From: JBOFEH01 sp051650265
GTDB lineage: Bacteria; Bacillota; Clostridia; Lachnospirales; Cellulosilyticaceae
Length of the DNA: 7,650 nucleotides
NCBI GenBank assembly: GCA_051650265.1
Contig: JBOFIR010000210.1
Span: forward strand, 1-7,650
Direction: 5' to 3'
Shown here: positions 1 to 6,261 of the stretch, in pieces
Numbering within the stretch: the stretch's first letter is position 1
Layout: each line of letters opens with the position of its first letter
The notes under the pieces: model-generated
The model's database searches: none
Seen by the model: the letters and a program-made list of their open reading frames with translations, nothing else
Told to the model about the DNA's origin: nothing
Program-made: the position numbers and the translations under genes

Positions 1-520
1 CTTTAGGGTCTTTTGAAGAGGGTAGCGTAGTCAGAGACGTTGGTTCTACAGTGTGGTGACGCAGTAGGTCGATGATGAGTTGTGTGATCAGTGATTTGAC
101 AATGATTTGAAAATATTCGGAGCGTGTATTAAGTTCATCGACGATATGTAATAAAATTCCATGAACAGCAGATGACCTGATAATACGCCTAAAGCAAGTA
201 TTTTCTAAGACGAATGGTAATGGACGATAATCTAATGGGCTGAGAATCAGGCAATAATAATGGACAAGGTTTGAATGGGCCTGAACTTTGTGGTTTTCAT
301 TACAGTGGATAATGGCCAGTTCACCGGGATAGACCAAGGTGCAAGTGGTATCGTATTCGATGGAACAGGTACCTTCTAAAACATAGATAAGTTCTAGTTG
401 ATCGTGCCAATGCATTTCAGGTTTAGGATAACATAGATCGGCTGTAAAACGTAGGTGATGAAAGACACTATGTAGGTTGTGCTGACATTGTGTAAAGGCT
501 TCATAAATAGGATAATCCAT
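1..520 (-). CDS. AraC-family transcriptional regulator, N-terminal cupin domain (truncated at left edge)
   Basis: I translated the minus strand from ATG at 520 and found 173 codons without a stop up to the window edge; the C-terminal DNA-binding part lies outside. The protein starts MDYPIYEAFTQ and shows an AraC-type sensing cupin. Residues 37-43 give HWHDQLE (the H-x-H-x3-E cupin pattern), followed by LIYVLEG at 44-50 and the second cupin motif PGELAIIHCNENHKV at 65-79. Such domains bind a small ligand and control paired helix-turn-helix motifs that follow. An AGGAGGT site five bases before the ATG fixes the start. The gene is divergent from the PHP-ABC operon, so it probably regulates that operon and perhaps itself. 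The family call is firm; the HTH half, ligand and target are inferred. Confidence 0.85.
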   Translation of the reverse strand, partial: MDYPIYEAFTQCQHNLHSVFHHLRFTADLCYPKPEMHWHDQLELIYVLEGTCSIEYDTTCTLVYPGELAIIHCNENHKVQAHSNLVHYYCLILSPLDYRPLPFVLENTCFRRIIRSSAVHGILLHIVDELNTRSEYFQIIVKSLITQLIIDLLRHHTVEPTSLTTLPSSKDPK

Positions 521-525
521 AATGT

Positions 526-532
526 ACCTCCT
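526..532 (-). promoter_or_regulatory. Ribosome binding site of the AraC-family gene
   Basis: On the minus strand the sequence is AGGAGGT, five bases before the ATG at 520. It is a near-perfect anti-16S match and decides the start of the truncated regulator. Confidence 0.85.
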
Positions 533-569
533 AAATTGATTGAACTGATATAGTCATATTATATGATAA

Positions 570-599
570 AATATACTATAAAAACATAGTATTCGTTAA
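570..599 (-). promoter_or_regulatory. Candidate promoter of the AraC-family gene
   Basis: On the minus strand TTAACG (594-599) is followed after 18 bases by TATATT (570-575), a plausible sigma-A type -35/-10 pair. It would start transcription about 40 bases before the ATG. The region is so AT-rich that other pairs are possible, for example one using TATAAT a little further downstream. The 573-592 inverted repeat fills the spacer, which would suit repression or autoregulation. Confidence 0.4.
573..592. repeat. 7-bp perfect inverted repeat, candidate operator
   Basis: ATACTAT (573-579) and ATAGTAT (586-592) are exact reverse complements separated by the six bases AAAAAC. The dyad lies between the candidate -35 and -10 of the AraC gene. 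A smaller palindrome, CATATTATATG (555-565), lies next to it. Dyads of this size are typical of dimeric repressor sites. In AT-rich DNA some such symmetry occurs by chance, so the regulatory role is inferred. Confidence 0.4.
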
Positions 600-681
600 A
601 AAACTAAAAATATAAATAAAAAATTAGGTGAATTTGCACATATGAAGGTAGTAGATAGTATAGGGGATATCGTGTTATTTG

Positions 682-698
682 TACGAGTGACTTACGAG
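682..698. repeat. Direct repeat TACGAG, 11-base period, candidate AraC-type site
   Basis: TACGAG occurs at 682-687 and again at 693-698, so the two copies lie on the same face of the helix. AraC-family proteins often read two helically phased direct half-sites. The location, about 90 bases before the candidate -10 of the PHP operon, fits an upstream activator site. Flanking GATATC copies at 666-671 and 706-711 add further symmetry. Six-base repeats are weak evidence on their own. Confidence 0.3.
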
Positions 699-767
699 AT
701 CAAGCGATATCTTGTAGGAAACGGTATCATCACTATGTTTTAGGTTAAATCGTTAGACAAAAATTTA

Positions 768-796
768 CTTAAATAAACTAAAAAGTATGGTATGCT
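768..796 (+). promoter_or_regulatory. Candidate promoter of the PHP-ABC operon (extended -10)
   Basis: TGGTATGCT (788-796) is a good extended -10 element (TGn plus TATGCT). At 17-base spacing the -35 position holds only CTTAAA (768-773), a poor match, which is what one expects of a promoter that needs an activator such as the divergent AraC-family protein. It would give a leader of roughly 55 to 60 bases before the start codon. Confidence 0.45.
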
Positions 797-808
797 AGAT
801 ACGTATGT

Positions 809-832
809 CCTGAGGAAACAAGATGCCTTAGG
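809..832 (+). promoter_or_regulatory. Leader hairpin upstream of the PHP gene
   Basis: CCTGAGG (809-815) can pair with CCTTAGG (826-832) through seven pairs including one G-U, around a 10-base loop. The hairpin sits within the predicted leader, 17 bases before the GGGGGG ribosome binding site at 850-855. No T run follows, so it is not a terminator. It may affect message stability or translation. I match it to no known riboswitch. Confidence 0.3.
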
Positions 833-859
833 CAAGTAGAAAATAAAAAGGGGGGATAA

Positions 860-1531
860 ATGATGTTTATTGACACACACATGCACTGTCTAGAGGGATC
901 ACCTGATAGCTTCATCAAGGTGGCTGAGATTGTAGAGCGTGCGAGAGAGCTTGGTCTAGATGGGATCTGTATTACAGACCATGATAGCAATAGTGCGAGA
1001 ACTTATGCACTAGAGTATGGGAGAACCCACAATTTTAAGATCTTTGTAGGTGTAGAGATTCTCACCTATGAAGGGGATATTGTTGTATTTGGTCTAGATG
1101 AAGTACCAACAGAGAAGATGCATGCACAGGAACTCATTGACTTGGTGAATGCACAAGGTGGGGTAACCATCGCAGCACATCCATTTAGAGAAAATAATAG
1201 AGGCTGCGGCAAGGTACTTAAGGAACTTAAGGGTTTGACTGCCGTAGAGGTATTTAACGGAAGTACAAAAGCTTACAACAACCTTTATGCTTTTGCAACA
1301 GCAATGCAACTTGGTCTTGCGACAGTGGCAGCAAGTGACTGTCATGAAGTGGAGACTGTAGGACGTTACTGTACAGGATTTGTAGATGAGATTGAGACAG
1401 AAGCAGACCTCATTGCAGCAATCAAACAGAAGCGTGTGTACCCAGCAGTACACAGAGATGGCAAGTATATAAAAATCGATGCCTATGGCAAATATGGGCA
1501 AATTATAGAAGCGGGAGAAACAAACAAATGA
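860..1531 (+). CDS. PHP-domain metal-dependent phosphoesterase
   Basis: This 223-residue protein is essentially one PHP domain, a metal-dependent hydrolase fold that cleaves phosphate mono- or diesters in the cytoplasm. The expected metal ligands are visible: DTHMH (H7, H9), D16, TDHDSN (H41), GVEI (E66), AAHPF (H107) and SDCHE (D160, H162). No signal peptide or membrane segment is seen. ATG ATG occurs at 860 and 863; the GGGGGG site at 850-855 is better spaced for the second (7 bases). It is the first gene of the operon and its stop overlaps the start of the binding lipoprotein (ATGA). Known PHP enzymes include histidinol phosphatase, nucleotide phosphatases and a cyclic phosphodiesterase of phosphonate metabolism, so the exact substrate cannot be told from sequence. 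Hydrolysis of the transported compound is inferred from context. Confidence 0.9.
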   Translation: MMFIDTHMHCLEGSPDSFIKVAEIVERARELGLDGICITDHDSNSARTYALEYGRTHNFKIFVGVEILTYEGDIVVFGLDEVPTEKMHAQELIDLVNAQGGVTIAAHPFRENNRGCGKVLKELKGLTAVEVFNGSTKAYNNLYAFATAMQLGLATVAASDCHEVETVGRYCTGFVDEIETEADLIAAIKQKRVYPAVHRDGKYIKIDAYGKYGQIIEAGETNK

Positions 1532-2616
1532 GAAAAACATGGGCATTAGCATTAACATTAGGAATGGCAGGGGTACTCACAGCATGTAGCGCAAATGGTG
1601 CGGGGGCAGCAGACAACAGTGGTGCGGGAGAAAGCCAAACAACTGAGACAATCAAAGAAGCGGTATTAGAAGATGAATTAGTGATTTACTCAACACATCC
1701 AGAAGATTTATTAGAATTTGTAGCGGCTGAGTTTGAAGAGGAAACAGGGATTGCAGTAGAATTTATCAATCTCAAAGGCGAACTTGCTGAGAAAGTACTT
1801 GCAGAGAAAGATAATCCACAAGCGGATATTATGTACGGTGGGGCTTCTTCAGTATTCCTTGAACTTGAGGAGTCTGAGGTGTTTGAACAAGTGAGTCCTG
1901 CTTGGGCAGATGAGTTAGATACACTTTTCAAAGATGAGCATGGCTACTGGTATGGCACAATGCAGACACCTGTTATGATGTTCTACAACAGTGAGATGCT
2001 ATCAGCAGAGGAAGCGCCAAAGGATTGGAGTGACCTGATCTTACCTCAATTTGAGAACCAACTTGTCTTTAGAGATGGTGGATCATCTTCAGCAAAAGCA
2101 ATGTATGCAAGCTTACTTTACCAATATGACAAAGAGAACAACTTAGACGCTGGTTGGGACTTTATGCGTGCGTTAGATAAAAATACAAAGAAATACTATA
2201 GCAGTGGTTCACTTCAGTTCCAAGCTGTAGGTAGACAAGAAGCATCAGTAAGTTTTGCTGTACTGAATTCAATTGTAGACAATCAAAACAAGGGCTTAGC
2301 ACTTGAAATCGTAGATGCAACAAGTGGTTCACCAGTCATTACAGATGCTGTAGCTATGATCAAAAATGCACCACATCCAAATGCAGCAAAAGCATTTATG
2401 GAATTCGTAGGGGGCAAAGAACTCCAAGCACAGCTTGCAACAGAGTTTGACCGTATGCCAACACTAGATAGTGCTTTAGAAGGTTCACCAGAATGGATGC
2501 AAGGGCTAGACTATCAAGTGATGGACGTAGATTGGAGTGTCTTATCACAAAAACAATCTGAGTGGATGCAGAAATGGGATGCCGAAATCAAAGACAATAG
2601 TAAGCAACAAGACTAA
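1528..2616 (+). CDS. ABC transporter substrate-binding lipoprotein (Fbp/AfuA-like)
   Basis: This 362-residue protein captures the substrate outside the membrane for the ABC importer encoded next to it. Residues 1-20 are a lipoprotein signal (MRKT, hydrophobic stretch, lipobox LTAC with C20 as the lipid-bearing cysteine), followed by a Gly/Ala/Ser-rich linker to about residue 45. The mature part begins with ELVIYSTHPEDLLEF (50-64), the opening strand and helix of type 2 periplasmic-binding proteins labelled iron or polyamine binding. KYYSSGSLQF (222-231) and GRQEASVSFAVLNSIV follow. Ferric-binding proteins carry a tyrosine pair in the segment that here reads SFAVLNSIV, so iron is doubtful. A phosphorylated organic ligand, as shown for AfuA, is an alternative. 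Start: GGGAG at 1513-1517 and a 4-base ATGA overlap, suggesting translational coupling. Family call firm, ligand unknown. Confidence 0.9.
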   Translation: MRKTWALALTLGMAGVLTACSANGAGAADNSGAGESQTTETIKEAVLEDELVIYSTHPEDLLEFVAAEFEEETGIAVEFINLKGELAEKVLAEKDNPQADIMYGGASSVFLELEESEVFEQVSPAWADELDTLFKDEHGYWYGTMQTPVMMFYNSEMLSAEEAPKDWSDLILPQFENQLVFRDGGSSSAKAMYASLLYQYDKENNLDAGWDFMRALDKNTKKYYSSGSLQFQAVGRQEASVSFAVLNSIVDNQNKGLALEIVDATSGSPVITDAVAMIKNAPHPNAAKAFMEFVGGKELQAQLATEFDRMPTLDSALEGSPEWMQGLDYQVMDVDWSVLSQKQSEWMQKWDAEIKDNSKQQD

Positions 2617-2636
2617 AAGAAGGAGGCTTTGAAGCG

Positions 2637-3660
2637 ATGGGAGAGATTGTGATCAAGGGCATTACAAAATGCTTTGAGAAGAAACAGGCGTTGATGGATG
2701 TCTCTTTTACCGTAGAAGAAGGATCTTTTTTTCACGCTCTTAGGGCCTTCAGGATGTGGCAAGACAACCCTGCTTAGGATCTTGGCAGGGTTTGTGAAGT
2801 GTGATACTGGTAGGATCACACTGGGTGGTGAAGCGATCACCCATATGCCTGCGGAGCAGCGAGAGATTGGCATGGTATTTCAGAACTATGCCCTCTTTCC
2901 TCATATGAATGTGTATGAGAATGTGGCCTATGGCCTACAGATCAAGAAGCTCCCCAAGCAAGAAATTGCAAGGCGCGTGGCAAAGTATCTTAAGCTTGTG
3001 AGGTTGGAGGGATATGACCACCGCAAGGTCAATGAGCTATCTGGTGGGGAGCAGCAGCGTGTGGCACTAGCAAGAGCACTGGCCATAGAGCCGAAGGTGC
3101 TGCTGCTAGATGAGCCGCTGTGCAACCTGGATGCCAAGCTCAGAGACGAGATGCGTGAGGAGATCAAGTCCTTGCAAAAGCAGCTCGGGATTACCACGAT
3201 CTTCGTGACACATGATCAGAAAGAGGCACTGATGCTATCTGATCAGATTGCAGTCTTTGAACAGGGCAGGTGTGTGCAGGTTGGTTCACCAGCAGCTATC
3301 TACCACCAGCCATGCAATGCTTTTGTAGCAACCTTTGTAGGGGATGCCAATGTGCTCGATCAGGCGAGCCTGCGTCAGGTATTAGGTGATGCGGTGAGGC
3401 TAGATGAAGATCAGGTCGTGATCATCAGACCAGAGCAGGTGCAGCTGAGTAGCCAGCCTATTGAAGGGATAGATGCGAGATGTGGTCGTATTTGCAGTAT
3501 CCAGTTCAATGGGCAGATCACCCAGTATCACATAGAAGTAGGTGGTGTGATACTCCAATCAGTGGGGCTGAGCACCCTAGCAGGGCAGCAGCCTTATGAG
3601 GTGGGACAGACCGTTTGGGTAGATATCCCACTTCATGGCATCAGCATTGTGGGAGTGTAG
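2637..3660 (+). CDS. ABC transporter ATP-binding protein, split by a one-base frameshift
   Basis: This is the motor subunit of the importer, on the inner face of the membrane. Reading begins at ATG 2637 (AGGAGG at 2621-2626) as MGEIVIKGITKCFEKK, but stops after 46 codons at TAG 2775. Removing one T from the seven at 2726-2732 restores one 340-residue protein of normal length. In that numbering: Walker A GPSGCGKT (36-43), Q-loop FQNYALFPHMNVYENVAYGL, signature LSGGEQQRVALARAL, Walker B plus D-loop VLLLDEPLCNLDAKL, H-loop TTIFVTHDQ, then a C-terminal TOBE-type domain including VIIRPEQVQL. It resembles FbpC/PotA-type ATPases. All motifs after the shift are intact, so the lesion is recent or a sequencing error. 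If real, no complete ATPase is made here unless the shift is corrected during expression. The segment is also more GC-rich than the genes before it. Confidence 0.88.
2726..2732 (+). other. Frameshift site: run of seven T in the ATPase gene
   Basis: Seven T residues follow GGATC. Six would give G-S-F-F-T-L-L-G-P-S-G-C-G-K-T, the textbook approach to Walker A; seven give F-F-H-A-L-R and an early stop. The extra base therefore lies in this homopolymer, a frequent place for both replication slippage and read errors. Confidence 0.9.
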
Positions 3661-3663
3661 CGG

Positions 3664-5343
3664 ATGATGTGGAACAAGCTTAAGCAAAGCCAGTCATTGG
3701 TGATCAAATTATTGATTTTATGTTGTGTGCTATGGGTACTAATCGGCTATATTTTGATGCCAACACTCAGAACAGTGTGGCTGAGCTTTGAAGATTCGGG
3801 CATGCTGACATTGGTGCACTACCAGGCCTTTTTTGAAAATCCAGCCAATATTAAGGTGATGGTAAATACCCTTGTGATGGGACTAGCGACAGTGGTGGTG
3901 TGCGGCATAGTTGGGACGATCTTAGCTTTCGTAACCACTTGTGTGGCATTTCCTCTGAGAGGAATCTTTAGCAAACTGCTCCTCACACCTGTGATGGTGC
4001 CAGGGATTATTATCGTACTGGCATTTATCCAGCTCTATGGTGAGAGCGGGATGGTGACCAAGGCGCTGCAAGTGATGGTAGGGGCAGAAAAGCCCTTTAT
4101 CACACTGACAGGGTTTTGGGGGATATTGTTTGTCCATGCATACACACAATATGTTTATTTTTATATGAATGTCTCTGTTGCCATCAGGCATATCGATTAT
4201 TCTGTGATTGAAGCAGCGAGAAACCTCGGTGCAAGTCGCTTACATATCTTTAGGACCATGATCTTTCCTTTTATCAAGCCAGCACTCATTGCATCAAGTC
4301 TGGTGACATTTATTACAGGGATAGGGTCCTTCTCGGCGCCGAGCCTGATCGGAGATTGCTACCGTACCATCACCACACAGATGATGTTTGCCAAATCCAA
4401 CAATCGTATGGATGTGGCATCTGTACAGGTGGTGCTTTTGGTAGTGATGGCGATGGTCTTCCTTGGCGTATGTAGATACTATGAGCGCAAAAGTGCCTTT
4501 GTGACATCTGTCAAAGGGACACCGATGCCTATGATCAAGCTCCAAAAAGGTTGGACAAGAAGCATTGTATTGGGGATCAGTGTGCTCCTGAGTCTACTGA
4601 TCTTGTTGCCAGTAGTGACTATCTTTGTGCTTTCCTTTGTGACACCAGGAAGCTGGCTCGTCGATATATTTCCCAAGGAATATTCTTGGAGTAACTATAT
4701 CAAGATCTTTACAAAGTCCAGAGCCATAGCACCTTTTGTCAATAGTATCAAGATGTCCTTATGGGCTATGATCATGGGCGTAGGCGTGGCACTGCCGTGT
4801 GCCTATATGATCGTGAGAACTAAGATGAAACTCAAAGGTGTGATAGAGATCTTGGCGATGCTCCCGTTGGCATTACCAGCCAGTGCGATAGCGATCAACC
4901 TGATCAATGCGTTCAATACACCCAATGTCTTTGCGTTTAACAAGAGTCTAATAGGTGGGGTGCTCATCTTGCCGATCGCCTACTTTGTAGGGATTTTGCC
5001 TTTGATCTTGAGAAGTACCACACTTGCAATGTACCAATTCAATGAGACTTACGAAGAGGCATCGAGTAGTCTAGGCGCTTCTTCTTGGCAGACATTTAGG
5101 AAGATTACCTTTCCATTGATCAGCCCTGGGATTGTGTCGGGTGCACTATTAGGCTTTATTAGGTGCGTGGGTGAGTATACCAGCTCGGCCTATCTCTATG
5201 GTGTACGGAACAAACCGATTGCCATCGCTATGGTCAATGGGGTCTTTGAGTACGAGATCGGACTGGCTATGGCCTATGGTGTACTGGTGATCATCTTGAC
5301 CACAGTACTGAGTCTGGTGATTCAAAAAATAGGTGATCGCTAA
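3664..5343 (+). CDS. ABC transporter permease, two fused membrane domains (FbpB-like)
   Basis: The 559-residue protein forms the whole membrane channel of the importer. It has about 12 hydrophobic helices in two repeated halves (about 1-275 and 299-559), each a binding-protein-dependent permease domain. Each half has the cytoplasmic EAA loop that docks on the ATPase: EAARNLGASRLHIFRTMIFP starting near residue 183, and EEASSSLGASSWQTFRKITF starting near 464. The first helix (about 12-33) follows a short basic N-terminus. One fused permease plus one binding protein and one ATPase is the usual make-up of the Fbp/AfuB type. The start follows the ATPase stop by three bases; ATG ATG at 3664/3667 has GGGAG at 3651-3655, favouring 3664 or 3667 equally. 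It is the last gene of the operon. The gene is intact, unlike its ATPase partner. Substrate not deducible. Confidence 0.93.
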   Translation: MMWNKLKQSQSLVIKLLILCCVLWVLIGYILMPTLRTVWLSFEDSGMLTLVHYQAFFENPANIKVMVNTLVMGLATVVVCGIVGTILAFVTTCVAFPLRGIFSKLLLTPVMVPGIIIVLAFIQLYGESGMVTKALQVMVGAEKPFITLTGFWGILFVHAYTQYVYFYMNVSVAIRHIDYSVIEAARNLGASRLHIFRTMIFPFIKPALIASSLVTFITGIGSFSAPSLIGDCYRTITTQMMFAKSNNRMDVASVQVVLLVVMAMVFLGVCRYYERKSAFVTSVKGTPMPMIKLQKGWTRSIVLGISVLLSLLILLPVVTIFVLSFVTPGSWLVDIFPKEYSWSNYIKIFTKSRAIAPFVNSIKMSLWAMIMGVGVALPCAYMIVRTKMKLKGVIEILAMLPLALPASAIAINLINAFNTPNVFAFNKSLIGGVLILPIAYFVGILPLILRSTTLAMYQFNETYEEASSSLGASSWQTFRKITFPLISPGIVSGALLGFIRCVGEYTSSAYLYGVRNKPIAIAMVNGVFEYEIGLAMAYGVLVIILTTVLSLVIQKIGDR

Positions 5344-5350
5344 AATAACG

Positions 5351-5402
5351 AATAAAAAAGCTGATTAATCTCATGGGGATGAGGTTGATCAGCTTTTTTA
5401 TT
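5351..5402 (+). terminator. Rho-independent terminator of the PHP-ABC operon
   Basis: A stem of about 24 pairs runs from 5351-5374 to 5379-5402 around the loop GGGG, with two G-U wobbles. Its core is AAAAAAGCTGAT on the left and ATCAGCTTTTTT on the right, giving a T run after the GC-containing part. The A run on the left would make it work on the other strand too. It begins eight bases after the permease stop. Confidence 0.9.
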
Positions 5403-5430
5403 TGAAAGATTTAGAATTGTGCTATAGACT
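5402..5430 (+). promoter_or_regulatory. Candidate promoter of the membrane protein gene
   Basis: TTGAAA (5402-5407) and TAGACT (5425-5430) are 17 bases apart; TGCTATAGA (5420-5428) could act instead as an extended -10. The same TTGAAW-N17-TAGACT arrangement occurs before the last gene of the window, which supports it. A small hairpin GTGTG/TACAC (5450-5464) lies in the leader. Confidence 0.45.
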
Positions 5431-5485
5431 AGAAGTAACTAGAATAATAGTGTGCTTCGTACACGTATAGGTTCGGGCAGTGATG

Positions 5486-5492
5486 AAAGGGG
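5486..5492 (+). promoter_or_regulatory. Ribosome binding site deciding a TTG start
   Basis: AAAGGGG lies seven bases before TTG at 5500. The in-frame GTG at 5452 has no such site, and ATG 5512 is 19 bases away. TTG 5500 is therefore the preferred start. Confidence 0.6.
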
Positions 5493-5499
5493 AAAAACT

Positions 5500-6129
5500 T
5501 TGAAAGCAAATATGAAAAAATATCTAATGGGTATTGCAAGCTTCTTGATCATATGGAATATTTTCTATAGCATTTTTTTGAGAGTAGACATACCAAGTTT
5601 AGCAGGTGTTCCCGTACTCCTGATTGCCTTTGCAGTCACGCTTGTATTGGCTCAAAAATGTACAGTGTATTTTCTTCAGGAGCATAACAAGAAGTTGGCA
5701 ATGGGGTATATGGTGGTTATTGTAGGCGTGGGACTAGGTATGATCGTCAATCTTGTATCAAGTTATATGCCCAAAGGGTTTGAAGATCTACTAGGGTGTA
5801 AACCAGAAAAAATAACACAAATCATGTATACATATGGACAAGAAGGTTATGGGGTGATTGAGGGGCGAGAGCAGATCGATGAGTTACTAACGTATTTGGA
5901 GTCCTTTACATACAGAAGAAAAAAGGAGCAAGAGACATCTCAGACTAATTTAGAAGAAAATAGCTATAGACTAGGGTTGATTCATTTTGTGAAATCAGAT
6001 GGTAGGATGATCTACGCCAGTTTTTTGGGACCGGAGCTTTTGGTGGGAACGACATTTTATGAGGTTGAAGAAGGGGCCATTCAAGAGGCTGTGGTGTTAG
6101 AGCTATTGGGGTATGAAGGCGGTAGATGA
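5500..6129 (+). CDS. Three-helix membrane protein with C-terminal soluble domain, function unknown
   Basis: I do not recognise this 209-residue protein. Counting from TTG 5500 it has three hydrophobic helices: about 8-27 (YLMGIASFLIIWNIFYSIFL), 34-53 and 66-88 (MGYMVVIVGVGLGMIVNLVSS). About 120 hydrophilic residues follow. This tail contains KPEKITQIMYTYGQ, then GVIEGREQIDELLTYLESF, then LGLIHFVKSDGRMIYASFLG, a strand-helix-strand pattern loosely like small YhfM-type domains of Firmicutes lipoproteins and membrane proteins; that likeness is from memory and weak. A basic, Glu-rich stretch RRKKEQETSQTNLEEN interrupts it. The gene has its own promoter candidate after the operon terminator, so it is probably a separate unit. 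An in-frame GTG at 5452 would add 16 residues that do not look coding. No function is proposed. Confidence 0.75.
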   Translation: MKANMKKYLMGIASFLIIWNIFYSIFLRVDIPSLAGVPVLLIAFAVTLVLAQKCTVYFLQEHNKKLAMGYMVVIVGVGLGMIVNLVSSYMPKGFEDLLGCKPEKITQIMYTYGQEGYGVIEGREQIDELLTYLESFTYRRKKEQETSQTNLEENSYRLGLIHFVKSDGRMIYASFLGPELLVGTTFYEVEEGAIQEAVVLELLGYEGGR

Positions 6130-6201
6130 TTTCAATCATCAAGTGCTAGATTTTTTGAATGAATAGTTTCAACCCGACACAAGATGGCAATGAGAGTCGG
6201 G
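6125..6201 (+). other. Two inverted repeats between the membrane protein and AraC-GyrI genes
   Basis: GATGATT/AATCATC (6125-6140) overlaps the membrane protein's stop codon. TTTTTT comes only 11 bases later, so at best it is a weak terminator. CCCGAC (6173-6178) and GTCGGG (6196-6201) form a second 6-bp dyad with a 17-base spacer, 60 bases before the next start. I see no convincing promoter in 6130-6261, so the next gene may be read through from the previous one or use a poorly matching promoter near these dyads. Confidence 0.35.
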
Positions 6202-6261
6202 AAAAGAGATGTGTTTGTCAGTAGAATGTCATTACAGCGAAACACGGGAGGAGCGTATCTG

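Larger units (their letters stand above)
5346..5430 (+). repeat. Intergenic terminator-promoter module, copy 1
   Basis: Just after the permease stop comes TAACGAATA (5346-5354), then a GCTGAT/ATCAGC terminator stem with AATCT on its 5' side, then TTTGAA and TATAGACT. The same elements in the same order recur at 7103-7191. From TTTGAA to TAGACT the two copies align over 30 bases without a gap and about 20 of them agree by eye. The origin of the duplication is unknown. Confidence 0.5.

Noticed and set aside
1094..1558. Minus-strand open frame of 154 codons, cysteine-rich
   Set aside because: It lies opposite the PHP gene, whose metal motifs are all intact; it has no ribosome site and its composition is that of an antisense shadow.
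2726..2732. A programmed ribosomal frameshift like that of prfB or dnaX
   Set aside because: No in-frame stop at the shift, no upstream internal Shine-Dalgarno and no downstream stem; ABC ATPases of this type are not known to use one. Mutation or read error is simpler.
2782..3660. ATPase starting at TTG 2782 as a 292-residue protein
   Set aside because: This start lies after Walker A and lacks a ribosome site; the missing 48 residues are present upstream in another frame, joined by the T-run frameshift.
860..5343. Firm annotation as ferric iron or spermidine/putrescine transporter
   Set aside because: The family label covers several substrates, the expected tyrosine pair is missing, and a phosphoesterase is in the operon; the substrate is left open.
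5452..5499. GTG start giving 16 more residues to the membrane protein
   Set aside because: No ribosome site before it, and the stretch overlaps a small leader hairpin; AAAGGGG before TTG 5500 is a better fit.
6184..6261. ATG 6184 start adding 26 residues to the AraC-GyrI regulator
   Set aside because: GGGAGGAG at 6246-6253 is placed correctly for ATG 6262, and AraC domains of this type begin near that residue.
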